A stretch of DNA of 64,000 nucleotides from Cunninghamella blakesleeana (lineage: Eukaryota; Mucoromycota; Mucoromycetes; Mucorales; Cunninghamellaceae), in contig JAFCIZ010000006.1 in NCBI GenBank assembly GCA_017871115.1, positions 1,550,001-1,614,000 on the forward strand, given 5' to 3'. Position numbers and translations under genes: made by a program. Numbering within the stretch: the stretch's first letter is position 1; each line of letters opens with the position of its first letter. Positions 22,061-30,549 of this stretch are shown here, piece after piece. Under the pieces are notes generated by a model. The model made no database searches, had not been told where the DNA came from, and worked only from the letters and a program-made list of their open reading frames with translations.

Positions 22061-22519
22061 ATGGATATGCCAATTAATACCGAACGGGTTCCTTTGGACG
22101 AAGATAATCTTTATGACGAAACTTTACAAGCCCTCGCTGAATTTGACTCACTTAATGAAGAAGACTCATACAAGACGTTTATTAAGTTTATCTATCCTAT
22201 GTATGTCAATGATTATGAAAAAATAAAGAAGTTAAAAGTGAAGATGCAAACTACCTTCTCCAAGCAACTTAGTCCAGTTGTTGTTCGGTTTGTACATACA
22301 AAGCTCCAACCTCCTGCTACTAAAGAAGAACTCATTGCGTATAAGATGGAAAGATCAAAGCTTGTAAATTATTTGCTCTCTGGTTTAGGTAACTCTAAAT
22401 TCAATAAAATATTTGCAAGAAATGTTAATAAGAATGATCTTTGGAGCCAAGTGGGATTTAATAAAGATGGAGGTCCATCTTTTGTTGGCGTTGGGGGTGT
22501 TAGCAATAACGCTCTCTGA
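22061..22519 (+). CDS. Extra ORF in envelope position of element 1, unrecognised
   Basis: 152 aa from an ATG in good context (AAAATGG) to a TGA lying 22 bp inside the 3' LTR. The N-terminal half is acidic (VPLDEDNLYDETLQALAEFD); the middle is basic and helical (YEKIKKLKVKMQTTFSKQL; KEELIAYKMERSKLVNYLL). The end is Gly/Val-rich (GGPSFVGVGGV), where it reads through the purine tract. There is no signal peptide or transmembrane segment, so it is not a typical envelope protein. I do not recognise the family. Its codons are more GC-rich and varied than in the element's gag-pol, hinting at separate origin or constraint. Position after integrase suggests an accessory or captured gene. Confidence 0.65.
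   Translation: MDMPINTERVPLDEDNLYDETLQALAEFDSLNEEDSYKTFIKFIYPMYVNDYEKIKKLKVKMQTTFSKQLSPVVVRFVHTKLQPPATKEELIAYKMERSKLVNYLLSGLGNSKFNKIFARNVNKNDLWSQVGFNKDGGPSFVGVGGVSNNAL
22493..22497 (+). promoter_or_regulatory. Polypurine tract of element 1
   Basis: GGCGTTGGGGG ends directly at the TG of the 3' LTR. The G5 core is the expected plus-strand primer. It lies inside the extra ORF. Confidence 0.65.
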
Positions 22520-23282
22520 TTTTTCTTTCCTTTTTTGGATTGGCTTTGTGCTACTGGTGCAAAAACACCAAGGTGCAAAAACACCAAGGTGCAAAAACAC
22601 CAAGGTGCAAAAACACCAAGGTGCAAAAACACCAAGGTGCAAAAACACCAAGGTGCAAAAACACCAAAGGTGCAAAAACACCAAAGGTACAAAAACACCA
22701 AGGTGCTTTTGTTCCTTACCCGATCCTTATAAATTTTAATTTTTTTTTTTAAATATAAATAGAACCAATTTTTCTCTCTTTCTTTCTTTTAAATTGTCAA
22801 ATTTTTATAATAAATTATTATCTATTAAATAATTATTGAACTTGTCCACTTTATAAATCATATTTTATAATTTTAACTTATTTTACTTATAACTTATTCA
22901 AATTACTGAATTTATCTATTTTTTTATAACAAACTATATCATTTTATTTTTTTATTTTATATTTATTTACTTAAATATATTTTTCAACAATTCAAATTTA
23001 AATTACTTTATAAATTTTCTTATTATATTTATTTTACATTGCGGTTACTGAAATCTCTCTTTAATCCTGCAATTATATTACACCTTTTAAAATTTTTATT
23101 TTTTTATTTCTTTATTTTTTACTTTATTTTATTTTATTTTTTTATTCCTTTATATTAAGTCGTTCTACTTATAAAACAGGAACTGGTGCTCACTGGAATT
23201 ATATTATACATATCAAATATTACTTATAATACTCATTCCTCATTTCAAAAAAAATAAATCTTAAACAAAAACCCACACAACA
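22498..23282 (+). repeat. Element 1 3' LTR
   Basis: Collinear and virtually identical with 14760-15545, shorter by one T. It carries the same nine-unit minisatellite (22556-22701), including the two 17-mers and the GGTA variant in the same places. Confidence 0.92.
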
Positions 23283-23332
23283 ATACTCATTTCTCATTTC
23301 AAAAAATAAATAACCAAAAACCCACATAACAA
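23283..23332 (+). repeat. Right half of the split LTR-end fragment, with ATAC target duplication
   Basis: Begins with the right-hand ATAC copy (23283-23286), then TCATTTCTCATTTC and onward to CCCACATAACA. This matches the last 50 bp of the element 1 LTR with several differences and continues the fragment at 14738-14759. Confidence 0.7.
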
Positions 23333-23472
23333 AATTCTTACTTTTTACTTTAGCAAAAACAACTCTTACCAAAAAACCACACAACAACACAGAATAACAT
23401 TCTGACAGAATCTCCAACCAAAAAATGCAAAAAGGATAAAAATTTACCCGAAAAAAAAGCGGTAAAAAGTTG

Positions 23473-23545
23473 AGGGACGACTGGGAATCGAACCCAGAAC
23501 CTGTGGATCTGCAATCCAATGCGATAGCCATTACGCCACCGTCCC
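23473..23545 (-). tRNA. tRNA-Cys (GCA)
   Basis: 73 nt on the minus strand. The acceptor GGGACGG pairs with TCGTCCC (last pair G-U). D-stem is GCG/CGC. The anticodon arm TTGGA-TTGCAGA-TCCAC gives anticodon GCA with G37 (the outermost pair is mismatched). The T-arm is CTGGG-TTCGATT-CCCAG. The discriminator is U, as is typical of tRNA-Cys. No intron. The A-box and B-box lie within the D- and T-arms. It is flanked on its 3' side by element 1 family LTRs and on its 5' side by element 2 and a related relic. Confidence 0.93.
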
Positions 23546-23552
23546 TCAAGGT

Positions 23553-23556
23553 TGAG
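23553..23556. repeat. Target-site duplication of element 2, left copy (TGAG)
   Basis: TGAG directly precedes the 5' LTR of element 2. TGAG at 30550-30553 directly follows the 3' LTR. The LTR itself also begins TGAG, so the exact edge is ambiguous by up to 4 bp. Confidence 0.65.
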
Positions 23557-24052
23557 TGAGACGATGCTGAGACGTCTTTGAAACCAGATCGTCTTGTTTC
23601 CGGCCATTAACTCTTCTTTTTCATATTCAATTTTATTTATATTTATTTATTTTCAATTGTTATTATTTTATTTATTATATTTATATATTTTTTTATAGAA
23701 TTTTATTTTTATTTTTATATTTTTCTTTATTTCGAATTCTATCTAGATTTGGATTATTTTTAATTATTTTTAAATGCCGACAATGATTATATATACACCA
23801 GGTCAAACTGAATTAGAAATAAAATCATCTTTACCTCTCTTTCGTGTATTGATCACAAGTAGTTTTTTTTTTTTTTTATTTTTTAGTTATTTTGTTTTTG
23901 TTTTTTTTTTGTTTAGTTAAAAGAACATTTTCGTTGGATAGTTTCCGTTTTTGATAATTGTTTTATTTGATTTTGATTTTTTTATTTTATTTTATTTTAT
24001 TTTTACAAGTACTTGAACCTAGCCATTTCAAGTCGAAGCACCGCACGTGACA
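23557..24052 (+). repeat. Element 2 5' LTR
   Basis: 496 bp. The first ~30 bp contain a near-duplicated GAGACG (GAGACGATGCTGAGACG). The last 50 bp contain an inverted repeat ACTTGAA/TTCAAGT with a 9-nt loop, then GAAGCACCGCACGTGACA. The middle is T-rich. Confidence 0.92.
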
Positions 24053-24056
24053 TTTT

Positions 24057-24073
24057 TGGTGGAGAACCTGGGC
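24057..24073 (+). promoter_or_regulatory. Primer-binding site of element 2
   Basis: TGGTGGAGAACCTGGGC lies 4 bp after the 5' LTR and begins with the TGG expected opposite a tRNA CCA end. About 16 nt look complementary to an acceptor and T-stem strand. The tRNA identity is not determined. Confidence 0.6.
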
Positions 24074-24366
24074 AAAGTTATTAATTATTTTATTGATTAC
24101 TTGCTTAGTACAAAAAAAAAAAAAAAAAAAGATCTCTACGCGTTGTGCTATATTTTACTTATACTACGTATACTATATATCTATCTATCTTACTGTTTTA
24201 TTTAAAACTTTTTCATTTTTCATTTTTATATTTTTATTTTTATTTTTTTTTTTTCCTTTCTATTTTTTTTTTTCTTCCATTTTTCTATTTTCCATTTTCT
24301 ATTTTCCATTTTTATTTTTCTTTCCTTTTTTCCATTTTTCCAATATTTTTTTACCACTATTTTACC

Positions 24367-25449
24367 ATGACTTCGGCAATAAGGTTAAAGGATTATATCG
24401 ATAGACCTGATAGTTTTTACGGTGATACCATGGTAGAGAATCCTTTAATGTGGCTACGAAACTTCGACACATGGGCCAAAATCATAGAACTTGAAGAAGA
24501 AACCATTTTAAAAGTGTTGCCATCATTCCTAAAGTTAAAAGCTGCTGTATGGTGGGACATGAACCAAAACAACATCAATGATTGGACCACATTTAAAATA
24601 CAATTTGAAAAATTTTTTATAAGTGGTAATTTGAATGATGCTTGGTGGAAAGAACTGGAGAACACCCAACAAGGAACTATGTCGATCAACGAATTACAAT
24701 TGGTTTTGGAAGAATTGTTTTATAGGTTAAAAGTAACAGACGAATCTACAAAAAAAAGGTACTTGTTAAAATCATTAAATAAAGATATAGCTTACCTAAC
24801 GGAAAGACAAAGACCAAGTAGCTATTCCGACACGTTAACAATTGCCAAAGAAGAAGAATTGCTAATGTATAAATATGGCGATATCGGACAGAGTGACCAA
24901 AGCGTTCCAATCCTTAATAATAAGGCACATCCTCTTTATTTAGTAACTAATAGAAATAATACTGAAGATAATATCAAGGATGCCAGTATAATTAGTACGT
25001 TGGATTCGCTTAACAATCAATTCAATAAGTTGCGAGTGCATTTCGTAAATAATAATCGTAACTCCAACATGCAACATGATAACTTTAATGGATACAATAA
25101 CAACTATAATCCTAATTATTATAATAGATCGCATCAACATGATAATAATTATAAACAAAGATATGACGATAATAATTATCATAATAATAACAGAATGGTG
25201 AATAAACCAATTAATGATTATTACACTGGCAATCATTATATGTATACGAATAATCAACATAAAACTTACAATACCAATCCCATGGAATTAATTAATAATA
25301 GTGGTTATACAAATGATCAATCAAGTAATACTAATCATAAACGCCAATACAATTGTCATAACTGTGGTGAGCTTGGACACTTTGCAAGGAATTGTAATAA
25401 AAACACTAACCATGATCAAGATAACCAGGGAAAAGTCCAAGGACAATAG
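24367..25449 (+). CDS. gag: Element 2 Gag (capsid plus CCHC zinc knuckle)
   Basis: 360 aa from the ATG of MTSAIRLKDYIDRPDSFYG. The frame is open further upstream, but that stretch is a Phe-rich translation of leader T runs, so I start here. Capsid-like region: NPLMWLRNFDTWAKIIELEE; FLKLKAAVWWDMNQNNINDW; QFEKFFISGNLNDAWWKELE; RYLLKSLNKDIAYLTERQRP. The region before the C-terminus is Asn/Tyr/His-rich, followed by one knuckle, CHNCGELGHFARNC. It ends just after the slippery site of the gag-pol frameshift. The 300-bp leader between the primer site and the ATG is T-rich. Confidence 0.9.
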   Translation: MTSAIRLKDYIDRPDSFYGDTMVENPLMWLRNFDTWAKIIELEEETILKVLPSFLKLKAAVWWDMNQNNINDWTTFKIQFEKFFISGNLNDAWWKELENTQQGTMSINELQLVLEELFYRLKVTDESTKKRYLLKSLNKDIAYLTERQRPSSYSDTLTIAKEEELLMYKYGDIGQSDQSVPILNNKAHPLYLVTNRNNTEDNIKDASIISTLDSLNNQFNKLRVHFVNNNRNSNMQHDNFNGYNNNYNPNYYNRSHQHDNNYKQRYDDNNYHNNNRMVNKPINDYYTGNHYMYTNNQHKTYNTNPMELINNSGYTNDQSSNTNHKRQYNCHNCGELGHFARNCNKNTNHDQDNQGKVQGQ

Positions 25450-25470
25450 GAATTGGGAATCCTGTTGTCC
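25428..25470 (+). promoter_or_regulatory. -1 programmed frameshift signal of element 2
   Basis: Heptamer G GGA AAA (25428-25434) is in the right phase (gag codons CAG GGA AAA). After a 6-nt spacer comes an 11-bp hairpin: GGACAATAGGA (25441-25451), an 8-nt loop, and TCCTGTTGTCC (25460-25470), with one G-U pair. The gag TAG lies inside the 5' arm. The -1 frame is open without a stop from the heptamer into protease and RT. Confidence 0.85.
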
Positions 25471-28175
25471 GCAATAAGTATAATAATCCCAGCCATAACG
25501 ATCAAAATAATTTTAAAAAAAGAAACGATGATACTGATACTAATCAAAACACGTATAAAAATTTTAATATTAATATTGATAAAAATAATAATTTTGATAA
25601 TGGTATTAAAATGAATAATGATAGATTTGTTGATAATAATAATTGTAGTACTACAATGAATATTGAAGGTCCACAACGGGTAATGACAATACAAGGCGTA
25701 AGAGTATGGAATAACACTGGTCCAACTGACGCTACTATTCCAAATATTGCTCCATTAAAAAAAAGAAGAGCTGCTATTAATAATAATGGTGAAATGATTA
25801 GTACCGTACCAGTGGCTAAGGAAAAAAGAAAAAGAAAACCAGCCCGAAGGTTATCTGTAGAAGTTGATAATGTTGATATATGGTCTGTTTTAAAAAATCA
25901 AAAAGTTGATGTCAGTTTTGCACAATTGGTGAAAACAGATAAAAAAATAGCTAAAGATATCGTTGATGGTATAAGATATTTACATGGACGCAAATCTAAC
26001 TCCAAAGTCAATAAAGTTAACGTGGTGAATAATTTACAGATGGATGGATTGACTGATTCTGAAGAAGAAGATGCTTCCGTATTTACTAGTGATCAAGAAT
26101 TCTCTGAAGTTGACTCTGAAGTAGGAAGTACAATGGAATCCTTTGAATCTGAAGACGAATACGATAAACTTGATTTGTCTTTTACTACTAATGATCTACA
26201 AGACGCAAAACCTTTTATGATACCAATAAAAATAAAAGGAACTTTATATGAAGCCGTAGTTGACACAGGCGCTGCAATATCTGTGATAAGTAGTAAAGTA
26301 GTTGCTGATTTAAATTTAAAGATAAATACTGAAGTCAAGTTGGCTGTAGAAAATATGGATGAATCAATGACTGAACCAGGTGGTGTTTGTGAATCAGTAC
26401 CAATAATAATAAGTGGATTATTACGTGCCGATAATATGTTAATACAAAAAAGAACCGACAACTTAATTATTTTGGGTATGCCGTGGCTAAGAAGATTCGA
26501 AGTGATACCTAATCCTTCCAAACTGTCTATTCAAATTCCTATCAAAAAGACTGGTGAAGTTAAGTTGACTATACAAGGAAGTAAAGTTGGTGACGACTAC
26601 AATCGTAAGGTGTTCCATTTAAAAATAGGTGATAAAAAGGGTTGTGATAATCTAGAAAATAAATTATATTGGGGAGAAGATGAAAAAAAGGGCGTTAAAA
26701 ATATAGAAGGAGAAAAAGAAATATTTTATTTTGAAAAGATACCTTCACACGAAGAAGAATTAAAAAAATTGTTGGATTTATACCGCGATGAAATATTCGT
26801 TGAGACTGCTGGCCCGGGGTTGGTAAAGATAGCTTCACACGTGATTAGGACTACGACGGAAACGCCTATTACGAGTAAACCTTATAGGATGACTTGGGAA
26901 CAAGATAAGATGCTAAAAGACACACTTGATGACATGTTGAAACAAAATATTATAAGACCCTCTACAGGTGAATGGACTGCACCAGTTATTTTTGTGAATA
27001 AAAAGACTGGAGATCTCCGTTTATGTCAAGATTACAGGAAGTTGAATCAAGTAACAGTCAAGGATACGTATCCATTACCGCACATAGAAGATATAATAGA
27101 TTCCATAGGCGATGCAAAGATCTTTTCTACTTTAGATGCTGCAAGTGGTTTTTGGCAAATTCCAATGGATAAAGAATCCATAAAGAAGACAGGTTTTACA
27201 ACTAAATACGGAACCTACGAATTTTTGGTTATGCCGTTTGGATTAACTAATGCACCATCAACCTTTCAACGCGTGATGACAAATATACTAAGAGACTTAA
27301 TTGGCAAATATGTGTATGTGTTTATTGATGATATTATAGTTTATTCTAATTCTATGGAAGACCATTTAAATCATTTAAAAGACGTGTTTGAACTCTGTTA
27401 TAATTATAACTTAAGGCTGAAGTTATCTAAATGTGAATTTGGTAAAAAGGAAGTTAGTTATCTTGGTCATATGATTACTAGTAATGGTCTACAACCAAAC
27501 GATTACAATATAAATAAAATAAAAAATATGAAGGTACCTACTAACAAAGACGAAGTAAGATCGCTGTTAGGAATGACTGGTTATTACCGAAGATTTATAC
27601 AAAGTTATGCTAGTACGATGCTGCCTATAGCTAAATTAGTAAAGAAGAACGAAGAATTTCAATGGTCAGACGAGCAACAACAAGTTTACGAAAAGATAAA
27701 AGTATTACTTACTACTCCACCGATATTATCATTCCCCGATAAAAGACAAATACAGATATTAACAACTGATGCTAGTGGCAAAGGTTTAGGTGCTATATTG
27801 TCACAATCTTGCGATGGTACCCCTACAGATGAAACAGTAATTTCATATGCCTCTAGGACATTGAGGAATGCAGAAGTGAAATATTCGACTACACACTTAG
27901 AAGCGTTAGCTATTGTATGGGGCGTCGAACACTATAGATATTACTTGGTCGGTAGGAAGTTTATTTTATATACAGACCATGCTGCTTTACGATATATATT
28001 CAATAATCCTAAACCTGGTGCTAAACTTGCACGATGGGCTGCCGCTCTAATGGAATATGATTACGAGGTTAAGTACAGACCTGGTATTAATAACCCCGCC
28101 GACTGTTTATCAAGATTAGTGGAAGATGAGGAATTAAATTCTTTGTATGTATGTGTGGGTGAAAGCGAAGAATAA
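25431..28175 (+). CDS. pol: Element 2 Pol: protease, reverse transcriptase, RNase H
   Basis: About 914 codons entered by -1 frameshift; the first in-frame ATG is 25611 but the frame is open from the slip site. After an Asn-rich and basic leader comes a protease (AVVDTGAAISVISSKV; LIILGMPWLRRFEV). RT motifs follow: KPYRMTWEQDKMLKDTLDDM, APVIFVNKKTGDLRLCQDYR, LDAASGFWQIPMDKE, PFGLTNAPSTFQRVM and catalytic VFIDDIIVYS. RNase H: LTTDASGKGLGAILSQ, THLEALAIVWGVEHYRYY, YTDHAALRYIF. The frame ends at a TAA shortly after NPADCLSRLVEDEELNS. Integrase is not fused. A donor-like GTATGT at 28149 near the end leaves splicing to the integrase frame as a possibility. Confidence 0.93.
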   Translation, partial: KSPRTIGIGNPVVRNKYNNPSHNDQNNFKKRNDDTDTNQNTYKNFNINIDKNNNFDNGIKMNNDRFVDNNNCSTTMNIEGPQRVMTIQGVRVWNNTGPTDATIPNIAPLKKRRAAINNNGEMISTVPVAKEKRKRKPARRLSVEVDNVDIWSVLKNQKVDVSFAQLVKTDKKIAKDIVDGIRYLHGRKSNSKVNKVNVVNNLQMDGLTDSEEEDASVFTSDQEFSEVDSEVGSTMESFESEDEYDKLDLSFTTNDLQDAKPFMIPIKIKGTLYEAVVDTGAAISVISSKVVADLNLKINTEVKLAVENMDESMTEPGGVCESVPIIISGLLRADNMLIQKRTDNLIILGMPWLRRFEVIPNPSKLSIQIPIKKTGEVKLTIQGSKVGDDYNRKVFHLKIGDKKGCDNLENKLYWGEDEKKGVKNIEGEKEIFYFEKIPSHEEELKKLLDLYRDEIFVETAGPGLVKIASHVIRTTTETPITSKPYRMTWEQDKMLKDTLDDMLKQNIIRPSTGEWTAPVIFVNKKTGDLRLCQDYRKLNQVTVKDTYPLPHIEDIIDSIGDAKIFSTLDAASGFWQIPMDKESIKKTGFTTKYGTYEFLVMPFGLTNAPSTFQRVMTNILRDLIGKYVYVFIDDIIVYSNSMEDHLNHLKDVFELCYNYNLRLKLSKCEFGKKEVSYLGHMITSNGLQPNDYNINKIKNMKVPTNKDEVRSLLGMTGYYRRFIQSYASTMLPIAKLVKKNEEFQWSDEQQQVYEKIKVLLTTPPILSFPDKRQIQILTTDASGKGLGAILSQSCDGTPTDETVISYASRTLRNAEVKYSTTHLEALAIVWGVEHYRYYLVGRKFILYTDHAALRYIFNNPKPGAKLARWAAALMEYDYEVKYRPGINNPADCLSRLVEDEELNSLYVCVGESEE

Positions 28176-28192
28176 TAAAATATATATATATA

Positions 28193-28226
<34 letters not shown>

Positions 28227-28611
28227 TTTTCCTTTTTCCTTTTATTTTTATTTTTACGTTATCTTTTCTATATTTAAAACTCCACTTTAATTTTACATTC
28301 AATTTTTACTTTAACTTTTCCTTTTTTATATTTTTTTTTCTCTTTTTCCTTTTTCTTTTTATTTTTATATTTTTTTTATTTTATTATTCTATCGTTATAA
28401 TTATTCCATTTTTTTTTATTATTTTCCCGTTATAACTATTTTTTTTATGAAACCTTTTTACTATCCGATATATCATATTACTTACTTTATTACCTTTTAT
28501 GATATTACAACAATAATCGATATTACGACCACCAAGACATATTATCGTTAATCAATTACTACAACACGGAAACAGTCAGAACCTTTGGTAGACCGGCAAC
28601 AAGTGTTTAAC
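28176..28611 (+). other. Gap between RNase H and integrase in element 2
   Basis: 436 bp: a short TA tract, about 28 A, then T-rich sequence and stops in all frames. The integrase frame is open only from 28552. A phase-compatible intron 28149 (GTATGT) to 28575 (ACAG) would join pol to integrase. Confidence 0.75.
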
Positions 28612-29973
28612 ATGGATATAGCAAGGTATATAGCTATTTCAAATTATCTAACTAACGGAAGTTATCCTGAAGACTGCAATACTATTAAAGAAAAAAGGAA
28701 AATACGCGATACGTCAAAAAGATATTTATCTGTAAATGGAAGATTATATGTAAAAGGGAACGATAGCCAATCGCAACTAGAAGTTTTACACGAAGGCAAT
28801 GCTGAAGAAATAATAAAAAAAGTACATGAAGAAGGTCATTTCGGTGTCACTAATACATGGAAACGTTTACGCACACAATTTGATGGTTACTTGCTGTCTG
28901 AAAAAGTAAAATCGATCGTTAAGTCTTGTGATACTTGTCAATTCCGTGCTAAAAGAAGACATCTGCGTCAAGAACCTGGTAGACTTATTGATACACCAGT
29001 ACATCCTTTTTACATGATAGGTGTTGATGCAATAGGACCCGTAACTAAATCTAAACTTGGTAATGAATATTTGTTGGTTAGTGTGGATTATCTTACAAGG
29101 TGGCCTGTAGTAGCAGCAGTTCCGGATATAAATGAAATAACAACAGCCGACTTTTTATTTAATTGTATAGTGAAAGATTTCGGAGTACCTAAATATATCC
29201 TTACTGATAGAGGATCTAATTTTAACTCTCATTATGTTCATCATTTTCTCAAACGTATCGGATGCAGACAATTGACAACAACCGCTTTCAGACCTCAAAC
29301 CAATGGATTAGTAGAAAGAATGAATCAAACCGTGGTAAATGTGTTATCCAAATTAATTCGTAAAGAAAGTAACAGTGATATTTGGGATGAAAAACTATCC
29401 GAAGCCGTTCTAGCTATAAGGACTATGCCAAACGATACAACTGATATAACTCCTTCTATGCTTCTCTATGGTTATAATATGCGCACTCCAGCTTTATGGA
29501 AGGCTCCTCGACAAGATTTTGAGGAAGGTGATTTTCTATTAAGAATGAGTGAAAGGTTGGAAGAAATCAATGGTGTTATTTTAAAACTTAGACAAGAAGC
29601 CAAAGAAACATCAGACAAGAAGAAGGAAAAAAGAAAAAAAAGATATGACCAACATGTTCAACCAAAATTATTCAAATTAGAAGATAAAGTACTCATGTTA
29701 GAAAGATACAAGAAAGACAAATTTGGCGATAAATGGATTGGCCCTTTTGTGGTGGTAAAAGTTTATGGTAATGGAACCTATAAGTTGGTTGGTCCTGGTA
29801 AGAGAATTGAAAAAGCCGTGCATGGAGATCATATGAAACTTTACCACGAAAATAAGAAATTAATGATACCCGAAGTTGTCTCGGCTAGCGAACAATTGGA
29901 AAAGTATATTGAATATCAGCGTTTGCGGGATGACAACGATTATTTAACTCTACTCGAAAATGATCAAGGTTGA
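28612..29973 (+). CDS. int: Element 2 integrase as a separate ORF
   Basis: 453 aa from the first in-frame ATG (MDIARYIAISNYLTNG); the frame is open 60 nt further upstream without an ATG. HHCC domain: VHEEGHFGVTNTWKRL, then KSCDTCQFRAKRR. Catalytic core: MIGVDAIGPVTKSKLGNEYL, YILTDRGSNFNSHY and PQTNGLVERMNQTV hold the D, D and E. A GPF module (KWIGPFVVVKVYGNGTYKL) follows, then a charged tail (SEQLEKYIEYQRLRDDNDYL). No chromodomain. Organisation mirrors element 1, although the proteins are well diverged. Family knowledge gives the joining reaction. Targeting to the tRNA gene is inferred from the insertion site. Confidence 0.9.
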   Translation: MDIARYIAISNYLTNGSYPEDCNTIKEKRKIRDTSKRYLSVNGRLYVKGNDSQSQLEVLHEGNAEEIIKKVHEEGHFGVTNTWKRLRTQFDGYLLSEKVKSIVKSCDTCQFRAKRRHLRQEPGRLIDTPVHPFYMIGVDAIGPVTKSKLGNEYLLVSVDYLTRWPVVAAVPDINEITTADFLFNCIVKDFGVPKYILTDRGSNFNSHYVHHFLKRIGCRQLTTTAFRPQTNGLVERMNQTVVNVLSKLIRKESNSDIWDEKLSEAVLAIRTMPNDTTDITPSMLLYGYNMRTPALWKAPRQDFEEGDFLLRMSERLEEINGVILKLRQEAKETSDKKKEKRKKRYDQHVQPKLFKLEDKVLMLERYKKDKFGDKWIGPFVVVKVYGNGTYKLVGPGKRIEKAVHGDHMKLYHENKKLMIPEVVSASEQLEKYIEYQRLRDDNDYLTLLENDQG

Positions 29974-30040
29974 ATCATGATTTTTTTTTATTAATGTCTT
30001 TACTGTTGTTTTTTTTTTTTTTTTTGGAAGTTTAGTTTAA

Positions 30041-30051
30041 GTGGGGGGGAA
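30041..30051 (+). promoter_or_regulatory. Polypurine tract of element 2
   Basis: GTGGGGGGGAA ends directly at the TG of the 3' LTR, a classical plus-strand primer. Confidence 0.85.
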
Positions 30052-30549
30052 TGAGACGATGCTGAGACGTCTTTGAAACCAGATCGTCTTGTTTCCGGCC
30101 ATTAACTCTTCTTTTTCATATTCAATTTTATTTATATTTATTTATTTTCAATTGTTATTATTTTATTTATTATATTTATATATTTTTTTATAGAATTTTA
30201 TTTTTATTTTTATATTTTTCTTTATTTCGAATTCTATCTAGATTTGGATTATTTTTAATTATTTTTAAATGCCGACAATGATTATATATACACCAGGTCA
30301 AACTGAATTAGAAATAAAATCATCTTTACCTCTCTTTCGTGTATTGATCACAAGTAGTTTTTTTTTTTTTTTTATTTTTTAGTTATTTTGTTTTTGTTTT
30401 TTTTTTTGTTTAGTTAAAAGAACATTTTCGTTGGATAGTTTCCGTTTTTGATAATTGTTTTATTTGATTTTGATTTTTTTATTTTATTTTATTTTATTTT
30501 TACAAGTACTTGAACCTAGCCATTTCAAGTCGAAGCACCGCACGTGACA
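30052..30549 (+). repeat. Element 2 3' LTR
   Basis: 498 bp, identical to 23557-24052 apart from T-run lengths. Confidence 0.92.

Larger units (their letters stand above)
14760..23282 (+). mobile_element. Element 1: intact Ty3/gypsy-type LTR retrotransposon, 8.5 kb
   Basis: TG...CA LTRs of 786 and 785 bp differ by essentially one T in a homopolymer and are flanked by ATAC. Order inside: primer-binding site, gag (15672-16751), -1 frameshift signal, protease-RT-RNase H (to 19834), gap, separate integrase (20394-21713), gap, extra ORF (22061-22519), purine tract, 3' LTR. RT before integrase places it with Ty3/gypsy (Metaviridae) rather than Ty1/copia. All reading frames are open and catalytic motifs present, so it is probably recent and possibly active. 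It is inserted into an older LTR of its own family. Confidence 0.93.
23557..30549 (+). mobile_element. Element 2: intact Ty3/gypsy-type LTR retrotransposon, 7.0 kb
   Basis: LTRs of 496 and 498 bp (TGAGACGATGCTGAG...CACGTGACA) differ mainly in T-run lengths. Internal order: primer-binding site, gag with a zinc knuckle, -1 frameshift signal, protease-RT-RNase H, 0.44-kb gap, separate integrase, G-rich purine tract, 3' LTR. It is unrelated to element 1 at the DNA level but shares its layout. The 5' LTR starts 11 bp beyond the 5' end of the divergently oriented tRNA-Cys gene, as expected for Pol III-targeted integration. All frames are open, so it is young and possibly active. Confidence 0.93.

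Noticed and set aside
23220..23607. Minus-strand open frames across the tRNA-Cys gene and LTR
   Set aside because: They translate the tRNA gene and LTR start; the tRNA explains the GC-rich part.
24145..24366. Upstream extension of element 2 Gag to 24145
   Set aside because: It would add about 74 mostly Phe/Tyr/Ser residues encoded by T runs of the leader; the ATG at 24367 starts recognisable capsid sequence.
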